Part shown: one piece after another, positions 56,793-64,000 of the stretch
Numbering within the stretch: position 1 is the first letter of the stretch
Layout of the letters: each line of letters starts with the position of its first letter
NCBI GenBank assembly: GCA_022760435.1
Contig: JALEFY010000006.1
Location: forward strand, 1 to 64,000
Source: Neomegalonema sp.
GTDB taxonomy: Bacteria; Pseudomonadota; Alphaproteobacteria; Rhodobacterales; Rhodobacteraceae
Direction of reading: 5' to 3'
DNA length: 64,000 nt
Notes under the pieces: model-generated
The model's input: only the letters and a program-made list of their open reading frames with translations
Databases searched by the model: none
What the model was told of the DNA's origin: nothing
Translations under genes and position numbers: made by a program

Positions 56793-58550
56793 ATGGGTGA
56801 GCCGAAAGCAACAGATCCGACCTTGGGTGCGGCCAGCAATGAGGGCACTGCCCCGAAACTGGAGCTCAAGGTGCTGCGTTCCGACCCGGCAATCGCGAAG
56901 ATGGCCAGCCGTCTGACCGACGCAGATGGCAAGCCCGATGCCGCGGTGATGGAAGAGCTGGGCATTGTCCTGGCCAAGAACAAGCGCTTCGGCGAGGCCG
57001 TTCCCTATCTCAAGGCCGCTTATCAGCAAGCCGTCATCACCAATGCCGGGCTCTCCTACCTCGTGCGCGCCTGCTATCAGCAGCGCGATCTCAACGAGGC
57101 GACGATCTATGTCAAGGCGCTGCTTTCGCGTGAACCTGATCACCTCGACGGTCTGAAATTCGCGGCGCGTATCTGCAAGATGCGCAAGGACTGGCCAGCG
57201 ACCAAGGCTTACTGGGGCCGCCTGAACGCCCTGCGTCCGCGCGATCCCGAGCCCGTGCGCAACATGATGGTTGCGGCAGAGCGGATGAAGGATTGGGGCG
57301 GTGCCCTTGAACTTGCCGAAGACCTGCGGGCGCTGGACCCGAACGATCCGGAAGTGGATCGTTGCACGGCTCGCTGCGCCATCGAGATGAAGGAAACCGC
57401 TCAGGTCGAGCAACGCATCGAGCGCGTCGCCGCATCTGATCCGGAAGCGGCTTTGAAACTCGCAGATTTGGCAATCAAGCGCGGGCTCTATGCCATTGGC
57501 GGCCAGGCCATCGTCGCTGCGCGCGACGTTGTCAGCCGCCAGGGCGGTCGCCTTGCCAAGGACATCCAGGTTCGCTCGCGCGAATGGGCTGAGGAATGGG
57601 TTGGCTCGGCCATGCGTGCCGAAATGGACAATGACATCGCCACCTCGACCGAGCTTTATCGCGCCGCTCGCACCGTCGATGAAGGTTTTGAGCCAGCCGT
57701 GCGCGGTCTGGACCGCCTGCGCAACCCGGCTGTGGAAGCGATGCGCGAAGCTTACAAGACGCAAGATTACCCGCTCACGGTCTCGCGTGCGCGCGAAGTG
57801 ATTGCGATCGACCCGGATTTCGCCTCGGCCTATCTTTATGCTGGCCGGGCACTGGCATCGATGGATGATCCCACCGCCGGTTACGAGTTCCTCTCCAAGG
57901 GCATTGAGGTCTCCCCCAATGACCCGTGGATGCAGCTCAATTTCGGCCGGGTGGCAGAGCGCTCTTGCGAGTTCTCCGAAGCGCACCGCGCCTACTCAAA
58001 GGTTCTGTCGCTGCCGCGCAAAGGCAAAGAGGGCGCGAAATTCGCCGCTGAGGCCGAGCGCAAGACCCGTCAGCTCGAGCGTGCCGCGATCCGCGAAACG
58101 CGTCGGCTCTACAAGGAAGAGCAGTATGACGAGGCGCGCGAGCAGATGAAATTCCTGCGCGAGATCAACGCCGATCCGGAAATTGTGACGCCGCTCTTCG
58201 ATGCGCTGGTCAAACGGATCGTGAAGCAGGTGCGCGAATACTACCATGTGCGCCACGAGCGGACCTATGAAGAGGCGGCCAAGCTGCTCGATCTGGATCC
58301 GACCAATGATTACGCGCTGAAAGTGGCCGGCCGGATGATGATCGCCGACAAGGATTATCTGCGCGCCCTGCCGCATTGGGAGACCCTTGCACAGGTGCAG
58401 CCTGACATGGTCGAGGCCCATCTGCAAAAGGCGCGCTGCTTTGCTCGGATGGGCGAGCCTGCGCGGGCGTTTGAAGCCGCTGAGCAGGTGCTCGCGCTCG
58501 AGCCCGGCCATGCAGAAGCACAGCGCATTCTGGCGCGGGGTCGGGACTGA
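56793..58550 (+). CDS. TPR-repeat protein of the polysaccharide locus
   Basis: 585 aa from ATG 56793 (TTGGGGAGATG upstream). No signal or membrane segment. It consists of tandem TPR-like helices across the whole length; the clearest are AVPYLKAAYQQAVITNAGLS, VIAIDPDFASAYLYAGRALA and VLALEPGHAEAQRILARG. It is related in style to the C-terminal part of the preceding gene and the N-terminal part of the GT4 fusion downstream. It is likely a scaffold or length/assembly factor; no catalytic motif seen. Confidence 0.8.
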   Translation: MGEPKATDPTLGAASNEGTAPKLELKVLRSDPAIAKMASRLTDADGKPDAAVMEELGIVLAKNKRFGEAVPYLKAAYQQAVITNAGLSYLVRACYQQRDLNEATIYVKALLSREPDHLDGLKFAARICKMRKDWPATKAYWGRLNALRPRDPEPVRNMMVAAERMKDWGGALELAEDLRALDPNDPEVDRCTARCAIEMKETAQVEQRIERVAASDPEAALKLADLAIKRGLYAIGGQAIVAARDVVSRQGGRLAKDIQVRSREWAEEWVGSAMRAEMDNDIATSTELYRAARTVDEGFEPAVRGLDRLRNPAVEAMREAYKTQDYPLTVSRAREVIAIDPDFASAYLYAGRALASMDDPTAGYEFLSKGIEVSPNDPWMQLNFGRVAERSCEFSEAHRAYSKVLSLPRKGKEGAKFAAEAERKTRQLERAAIRETRRLYKEEQYDEAREQMKFLREINADPEIVTPLFDALVKRIVKQVREYYHVRHERTYEEAAKLLDLDPTNDYALKVAGRMMIADKDYLRALPHWETLAQVQPDMVEAHLQKARCFARMGEPARAFEAAEQVLALEPGHAEAQRILARGRD

Positions 58551-58786
58551 TCGGCTGGCGTCATTCAAGCAAAGGCGCGGGGCGATGCGGCTCGGTGCCC
58601 CTCTGGAGCGAGTTTGCGCGCTTATGACCCCTTCAGACGCAAGCGCTTCGTGATCGCGTGGAAACAACAAGGCTCTATCTGCCTTTTCTGCGCCGCACAA
58701 ATTTGACAAGTGGAGACGTGTCGGTAAGGGGTCAGACAGTAAGGTTAGTCCGGTTTGTCGGGCCACGGAGTTTGTAAGGGCACGTT

Positions 58787-60688
58787 ATGGGCGGATTTGT
58801 CGGCATATTGGGATTTGGCAACCGGCTTGATCAGACCGAGGCCGGGGCCGAGTTGCTGTCAATGAGCCATGCCTTCCCCCTGGGCTCGAACGCGCAGGTG
58901 GCCCCTGTCGGAAAGCGTGCCTATGGCGAGTATTTCGCGCTTTTGTCCCGGGAAGTCGGGGTCGGTGACGGGCTGGCCAATCTCGATAATGTCCTGATCT
59001 GCGCCTTTTGGGGGCGGCTGAACAATCAGCGTGCCTTGCGCCGGTTGCTCGAGCAAAGCGGCGCGATTTTGCGCACCCCGGGCAGTGCGGAGCTTCTCCT
59101 TCAGGGCTATCGGATCTGGGGGCGGGATATTGTGACCCGGCTATCGGGTTCCTTTTCCTTTGTCTTGTGGGACGGGTTTCGCCGCGAAGTCCATCTGGCG
59201 CGCGACCCTTTCGGGCAAGAAAACCTGCTCTATCATGCCGATGGTCATAAGCTCGTCTTCGGCACGCATCTGCGTGCGCTGCTCAAGGATCGGCAGATCG
59301 TGCCGGAGATCGACCTGGACGGGGTCCATGAATATCTGACTTTCGGCGCGGCGCTGGGCGAGCAAACCCTGCTCTCAGGGGTCAAGCGGATCAAGCCGGG
59401 GGCGATGCTCACGTTGGGATGGGACGGGCATGCGAGCGAGTATCGCTACGCGGCGCCGGTCGGGCTTGGGGCGGAGCGCCCCTCATCAAGCCTGCGCCAT
59501 TTGGGGCGCACGCTGCGTGAGAGCGCGGATGCTTCCTTTCGTGAATGCTGGCCGATCGATGCGCATATCGGCGCGCTGATCGATGAAAGCGCAGCTTCGG
59601 CATTGATGGTCGATCGTATGCGGCGCTTAAAGAACAAGCCGTTTCCGGTCTTCGTGCCGGTAGACGGGATCGAGGATTGGGAGGCCAGCCCGGTCGAAGG
59701 CGTCGAGTTTGTCAATGTCGAGATCGGCTCGCAAGTGATCGAGGCAGAAGCCACGCTGCGCCCCTGGGCGGATCAACCGATCGGCTGCCCGGATCGTGCG
59801 ATTCGCGCCTGGCTCGCGCAAGCGGCGGCTGAGCGTTGCACGCATCTTTTCACACCGCTGGGCGGGGCGCATATGCTCAGCGCCTCACGCGATACGGTGG
59901 ATCTGTTCCGGCAGATGTTGACCGGCGCCTTGCCCGAGGGCGATGACGCGCCGCAATTCATCACCCCCGAATACGGCCCGGCACTGCGGCGCGATTATCT
60001 CAGTGCGCTTGAGGCCGTGATGAGCGAGGCGCAGAAGCTGTCAGGCTATGGCCCGGCGCTGATGGATCAACTTTTCCGCCCTGCGGCAGATCGCTTCGGC
60101 ACAGCATTGGAAAAAGCCCCGCTGGATCAGATGCTCAAATCGCTCGACTGGGCGCGGCTGGATCTGCTGGTGCGCGGGCGCGATGCTGCGCTGGATGGCT
60201 GCATTGGCCACAGCGCTGGCGTGACCTTTGTCAATCCGTTCCTGACCGAGAACTTTGCCAGCGCCGCGGCGATGATCCCGAGCCATGCGCTGGTTCAGGG
60301 ACGCAGCGAGAAGATGGATGCCGGTGCTCTGATCAGCTTTGCATTGGGGCGGCGCGCTCCGGTCCTTCCGCAGCGCTCCGTGTCGCGGGTCGATCGCTGG
60401 GCGCGGGGGCGCTGGCGCAAGATGATCGAGGAAACCTTGCTCGACCCCTCAACCCTTGAGCGCGGAGAGCTGCAACCGGGCTATCTGCGGATGCTGGTAG
60501 GTCAGCATATGAGCGGTGAGGCCGATTACGGGCGGCTGCTGTTTGCGCTGACCAGTCTTGAGCATTGGCGCCGCGAGATCGTCGAGCTGCGCTACGCACA
60601 GCCGCGCCACTCGGTACATGATGTTCCGCTTGAAACCCCTCAGCTCGCCCCGGTTGATGCGCTCGACGGAGGGCCGGTCCATGCCTGA
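58787..60688 (+). CDS. Asparagine-synthetase (AsnB)-like protein without catalytic residues
   Basis: 633 aa. Overall AsnB architecture: an N-terminal class II amidotransferase fold (RLSGSFSFVLWDGFRREVHL, ARDPFGQENLLYH, LVFGTHLRALL) and a C-terminal synthetase-like half. The nucleophile Cys2 of MCGxxG is Gly (MGGFVGI). The ATP-pyrophosphatase loop, normally SGGxDSS, reads GALIDESAASA. The usual GGDE-type segment is LGGAHMLSA. Both reactions should therefore be lost. AsnB homologues occur in polysaccharide gene clusters; this one may have become a binding or regulatory protein. Its end overlaps the next gene by 8 bp, implying translational coupling. Confidence 0.82.
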   Translation: MGGFVGILGFGNRLDQTEAGAELLSMSHAFPLGSNAQVAPVGKRAYGEYFALLSREVGVGDGLANLDNVLICAFWGRLNNQRALRRLLEQSGAILRTPGSAELLLQGYRIWGRDIVTRLSGSFSFVLWDGFRREVHLARDPFGQENLLYHADGHKLVFGTHLRALLKDRQIVPEIDLDGVHEYLTFGAALGEQTLLSGVKRIKPGAMLTLGWDGHASEYRYAAPVGLGAERPSSSLRHLGRTLRESADASFRECWPIDAHIGALIDESAASALMVDRMRRLKNKPFPVFVPVDGIEDWEASPVEGVEFVNVEIGSQVIEAEATLRPWADQPIGCPDRAIRAWLAQAAAERCTHLFTPLGGAHMLSASRDTVDLFRQMLTGALPEGDDAPQFITPEYGPALRRDYLSALEAVMSEAQKLSGYGPALMDQLFRPAADRFGTALEKAPLDQMLKSLDWARLDLLVRGRDAALDGCIGHSAGVTFVNPFLTENFASAAAMIPSHALVQGRSEKMDAGALISFALGRRAPVLPQRSVSRVDRWARGRWRKMIEETLLDPSTLERGELQPGYLRMLVGQHMSGEADYGRLLFALTSLEHWRREIVELRYAQPRHSVHDVPLETPQLAPVDALDGGPVHA

Positions 60689-63600
60689 CGGAATGATCGC
60701 GATGGATGACGAAGACGAACTGGAGGCGCGCTCCGAGCGGCGCGGGAACTGGTTCTTGCGTTTCTGGGGGCGTTCGGGGCGGCCGAAGGTCGTCGAGTCG
60801 CGCAAGGATCGGGTCTGGCGCCTGCTCGAGAGCGGGATTATCGCTTCTAAAAGTGGCGATCTGCCCAGCGCACAGAAATACTTCAAGGAGGCCTGCGATC
60901 TCGACCCGCGCAACAAGATCGCGCTGGAGATGGCGGCCTTCGCGGCGAACCGGGCGAATGATTGGGACAGCTCTTATGAGTACTGGACCCGCCTGGGTGA
61001 TCTCAATGAGGGCCGCAGTGGGCCGCAACGTCATCGGCTCAACGCACTGGTGAAATCGCGCCGGTGGGATGAGGCGCGCACGCTGGCGGAAAGGCTGATC
61101 GAGGAAGACCCAAAGGATGTAAAACTGCGCACGGCAATGGTCGAGCTCAGCATTGCACAAGGTGATATTCCGGCATCGCAACAGGCGGCGGAGGCGGCTC
61201 ATGAGGCGGATGGCTCGACCGATGTCGCCGAGCGCCTGATGGAATTGTATCTGAGCGCAAAACTTCCCGTCGATGCCGAGCGCTGGACGCGGGCGGTGGA
61301 AGGGGTGCGTGGTGAGACCTTGAGCACGATCCTTTCGCGCGCCCGGATCGCCTATATCACCAAGGATTTCGAGGCTGCGCAGGAGCAGCTTGACCGGCTT
61401 GAGGACGAAGACGAACTCCCTGAGAAGGTCCGCAAGAAGGCTTCGGCGCTCTATGGTCGGATCGCGGTCAATCAGGGCCAATTTGACGAGGCGACCAAGC
61501 ATTTCAACGCGACGCTGGAGCTCGATCCGGAGAATGCCGAGGCGATCTCCTATCTGGTCGGGCGCAAACTGGTGTTGCGCCGGTTCGATGAGGCACAAGC
61601 GCTGCTCGTGTCCAAGGGCTGGCATCAGGACCCGGTGCAGGCGCCGATCTGGGATGCGCGTCGGCGGGTGGCGCGCGATGATGTCAAGGGCGGGATCCGG
61701 ATCCTCACCCAGGCGGTCGAGAACGCCCCGGACCGGGTGCCGCTCGTCGTGGCGCTGATCGAGCTGAAAATCGACACCGGTGACTTGCAGGGCGCGCGCG
61801 AGGTCGCGGAGCGCTATCGCAATCAGTTCGGCAAGGTGTTCGATGTCGAGGAGATGCTGTTCCGGATCGCTCTGGCCCAGGATTGGAGCCCGGAAGGCAA
61901 GGAGCAACAGGCGCGCGAAGTGCTGGCGCTCAACCCGCGTAACACCTCGTTGTTGAACGCGCTTGGGACCTTGATGGTCAAGGAAGAAAAGCGCGCGGAT
62001 GCCGCCGAGCACTATGTGGCCTCGGTCGAGACAGCGCCAAATTCAGCGATGCTCTGGCGCAATGGCGCCTATCACTTGCGCATGATCGATCAGATGGAGC
62101 GGGCCGCGGATTTTGCCCGTGCCTCCGAGCAGTATTTCAGCCGCTCCAATGCCGAAGATGCGGCGGAGCTGGCCGCGATCTATCGCAATGCCGGGATGCT
62201 GCCAGAGGCGGTCGAATGCGCCGAGACCGGTCTGATCGTCAAGCCCAGTTCACGCAGGGTGAATGAGATTGCCGCCGAGCTGTCACTTGATCAGGGCCAA
62301 TATGATGTAGCGGCCGAGCGCCTCGGGGTCGTTGCCGATCATCCCGAGCGCAAGCTTAAGATCACGGTGCGTGCGGCCAAGGTGCAGACGGCGTTCCGCA
62401 CGCTGGAGCGTCGGCGCAGCAGCGTGATCCCCTTGCCGAGCAATGCGCTCTGCCCCGAAGCGCTGTTCGATCTGGCGCTCGAGATTTCCGAGCCCGATTA
62501 TTCACCCGAGCGCAAGGCGGTGGTGAATGTCACGGGCTCGCTGGCTGGTGGCGGGGCGGAGCGGCAGGTCACCTATTCGATGCAAGGGTTCATGGCCCGG
62601 CCCGAGATCGCGCCGCATAACCGGCTCATCGTCGACAGTCTCGACCCGAGCAAGGCGCGCGATTTCTATCTCAAGGAAGTTCAGGGCCTCGGCTGCCCGG
62701 TGATCTGTCTGGAGGACACCCGCCAATCGGGCAAGGTGCGCAATTTCATTGCCGAACATCCCGAGCTGCGCGAGAAGATCCAGCTCATCAACGCGATGCC
62801 GCCCGAGATCAGTCGGTATGCGCTGCCGCTCTTTGTCGAGCTGACCTTGCTCAAGCCGCGCGTGGTGCATTTGTGGCAGGATATGACCAATATGTCCGGC
62901 GGGCTGGCCTGCATGTTGGCCGGCGTGCCCCGTGTCATCATCGCGACGCGCAACACCCGCCCGCTGAACCAACGCCGCCTGCGCCGCTACATGATCCATG
63001 TCTATCACACGCTGCGCAAATATGAGGGGACGGTCTGCATCAACAATTCGGGGATCGGGGCGCGCGATTATGAGGAATGGCTCGGCTGGGAAGAGGGCGC
63101 GATCAACGTCCTCTATAACGGCTACGATTTCTCGCTGATCCAGAAAAAGGCGAGCCAGAGCCGGGCCGATGAGATCCGTGCGGATCTCGGGATTCCCAAG
63201 GATGCGCTCGTTGTCGGCGGGGCGATGCGTTTTGCCACCATCAAGCGGCCGGATATGTGGGTGAAGGTGCTCACGGATGCGATCAGCAAGCATGACAACA
63301 TCTATGGCGTGCTCTGCGGTGATGGCCCGATGCGCGACACGCTATTGAAGGAAGTCGAAGAGGCGGGCCTGTCAAAGCGGATCATCCTGGCCGGGCGGCA
63401 ATCGCCGATCGAGCCCTGGATGAAGATGTATGACATGTTCTTCCTGTCCTCGATCACCGAAGGTCTGCCCAACGTCCTCGTCGAAAGCCAGGCGATCGGC
63501 ACGCCAATTGCGACGATGCCCGCAGGGGGCGCGCCAGAAGCCTTTGTGCAGGACGAATCGGGTATCTTGTTGCCCGAGGGGGCGCCGCCGGAAGAATTGT

Positions 63601-63731
63601 CACGTCGCATCTGCGAGTTGCTCACCAACAAGGAGCGGCTCGATGCCTTCGCTGCCGCCGCCCCGGAAGTGGTGACGTCTCGGTTTGGCCAAGAAGCCAT
63701 GATCGAACGCACGCTGAGTTTCTATTTCTGA
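60681..63731 (+). CDS. TPR-repeat protein fused to a GT4-family glycosyltransferase
   Basis: 1016 aa from ATG 60681, which overlaps the upstream stop. Residues about 45-580 are TPR helices (KYFKEACDLDPRNKIALEMA; HFNATLELDPENAEAISYLV). Residues about 610-1016 are a GT-B glycosyltransferase: NVTGSLAGGGAERQVTYSMQ at the N-lobe and, in the C-lobe, DALVVGGAMRFATIKRPDMW and ILAGRQSPIEPWMKMYDMFF. The GT4 E-x7-E sequence is SITEGLPNVLVESQAIGTP. No membrane segment. It probably adds a sugar to a cytoplasmic, lipid-linked glycan. An ABC-2 permease follows 25 bp later, consistent with a synthesis-then-export unit. Confidence 0.9.
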   Translation: MPDGMIAMDDEDELEARSERRGNWFLRFWGRSGRPKVVESRKDRVWRLLESGIIASKSGDLPSAQKYFKEACDLDPRNKIALEMAAFAANRANDWDSSYEYWTRLGDLNEGRSGPQRHRLNALVKSRRWDEARTLAERLIEEDPKDVKLRTAMVELSIAQGDIPASQQAAEAAHEADGSTDVAERLMELYLSAKLPVDAERWTRAVEGVRGETLSTILSRARIAYITKDFEAAQEQLDRLEDEDELPEKVRKKASALYGRIAVNQGQFDEATKHFNATLELDPENAEAISYLVGRKLVLRRFDEAQALLVSKGWHQDPVQAPIWDARRRVARDDVKGGIRILTQAVENAPDRVPLVVALIELKIDTGDLQGAREVAERYRNQFGKVFDVEEMLFRIALAQDWSPEGKEQQAREVLALNPRNTSLLNALGTLMVKEEKRADAAEHYVASVETAPNSAMLWRNGAYHLRMIDQMERAADFARASEQYFSRSNAEDAAELAAIYRNAGMLPEAVECAETGLIVKPSSRRVNEIAAELSLDQGQYDVAAERLGVVADHPERKLKITVRAAKVQTAFRTLERRRSSVIPLPSNALCPEALFDLALEISEPDYSPERKAVVNVTGSLAGGGAERQVTYSMQGFMARPEIAPHNRLIVDSLDPSKARDFYLKEVQGLGCPVICLEDTRQSGKVRNFIAEHPELREKIQLINAMPPEISRYALPLFVELTLLKPRVVHLWQDMTNMSGGLACMLAGVPRVIIATRNTRPLNQRRLRRYMIHVYHTLRKYEGTVCINNSGIGARDYEEWLGWEEGAINVLYNGYDFSLIQKKASQSRADEIRADLGIPKDALVVGGAMRFATIKRPDMWVKVLTDAISKHDNIYGVLCGDGPMRDTLLKEVEEAGLSKRIILAGRQSPIEPWMKMYDMFFLSSITEGLPNVLVESQAIGTPIATMPAGGAPEAFVQDESGILLPEGAPPEELSRRICELLTNKERLDAFAAAAPEVVTSRFGQEAMIERTLSFYF

Positions 63732-63756
63732 CGCCTTTGGCGCCATTGGAGCAGGC

Positions 63757-64000
63757 ATGTCCGAGACCCTGATCAAGACCCGCCATGAGGCGCGCGCGCA
63801 ATCCGCCAGTTATAACGAGCTGGAGGGGCAGGCGGGGCTGTGGGAAGGCATTCTCAACTTTATGGAAGTGCACACGACGCTCAATCTGCGCTTCATTGGC
63901 ACAAAGTTTCGCGAAAGCTTTCTCGGCTATGCCTGGATGTTCATCACCCCGATGACATGGATTGTCACGATGGCCCTGGTCTTCGTGCTCCTGGGCAGAC
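63757..64000 (+). CDS. ABC-2 type polysaccharide export permease (partial)
   Basis: The first 81 codons; cut by the window edge. After a soluble N-terminus of about 40 residues (with the amphipathic LNLRFIGTKFRESFLGYAWM) the first membrane helix starts (FITPMTWIVTMALVFVLL). The RF-x-SxLGY-W pattern is that of Wzm/KpsM/Tag-type exporters. It is expected to be followed by an ATPase gene outside the window. Confidence 0.8.
   Translation, partial: MSETLIKTRHEARAQSASYNELEGQAGLWEGILNFMEVHTTLNLRFIGTKFRESFLGYAWMFITPMTWIVTMALVFVLLGR

Overview
This is a GC-rich, gene-dense stretch of a bacterial chromosome, almost certainly an alphaproteobacterium able to fix CO2. The evidence is a complete Calvin-cycle operon with a red-type (form IC) RuBisCO and CbbX, a fused indolepyruvate ferredoxin oxidoreductase, ZapA next to a small DUF4164-like protein, and intergenic palindromes of a style common in alphaproteobacteria. 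I do not name a genus.

Layout. 0-0.3 kb: tRNA-Cys. 0.36-10.9 kb: a signalling and secretion region holding a GGDEF-EAL protein, a CRP-family regulator, a type I secretion ABC transporter, a class III nucleotidyl cyclase, a Ser/Thr kinase and an RTX repeat protein. Three lesions are visible here: the ABC ATPase is fused in frame to an adaptor lacking its N-terminus and membrane anchor, a HAMP protein and a peptidoglycan-binding protein meet at a likely deletion scar, and the RTX gene has an internal amber codon. Two CRP-type palindromes, one beside the regulator and transporter and one before the RTX gene, suggest a local regulon, perhaps fed by the neighbouring cyclase. 11.2-18.3 kb: indolepyruvate oxidoreductase, a 206-bp tandem repeat, a ribbon-helix-helix protein, a VOC protein and a Tat-exported GMC dehydrogenase pair. 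18.4-30.1 kb: cbbR, divergent from cbbF-cbbP-cbbT-cbbA-cbbL-cbbS-cbbX-cbbE-(thioredoxin-like)-cbbZ-cbbY.

30.1-38.4 kb: glutathionyl-hydroquinone reductase, LigB-type dioxygenase, queD-queF, a sugar epimerase, then a polyamine region (FAD oxidase divergent from potF-potG, with no permease genes beside them). 38.5-49.9 kb: a second transketolase, DUF4164-zapA, an ABC-F ATPase, a lipoprotein, small proteins, ilvI-ilvN behind a recognisable leader-peptide attenuator, and miaA. 50.1-52.2 kb: rpsB-tsf. 52.5-64 kb: a probable surface-polysaccharide locus: a secreted pectate-lyase-like protein, a protein with a GSC-motif domain followed by TPRs, a TPR protein, an asparagine-synthetase homologue that has lost both catalytic motifs, a TPR-glycosyltransferase fusion, and the start of an ABC-2 export permease cut by the window edge.

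The strongest candidates for something undescribed are the decaying cAMP/CRP-type RTX secretion locus (2.4-10.9 kb) and the TPR/pseudo-AsnB/GT4 polysaccharide locus (54-64 kb). All family calls come from reading motifs; no database search was run.
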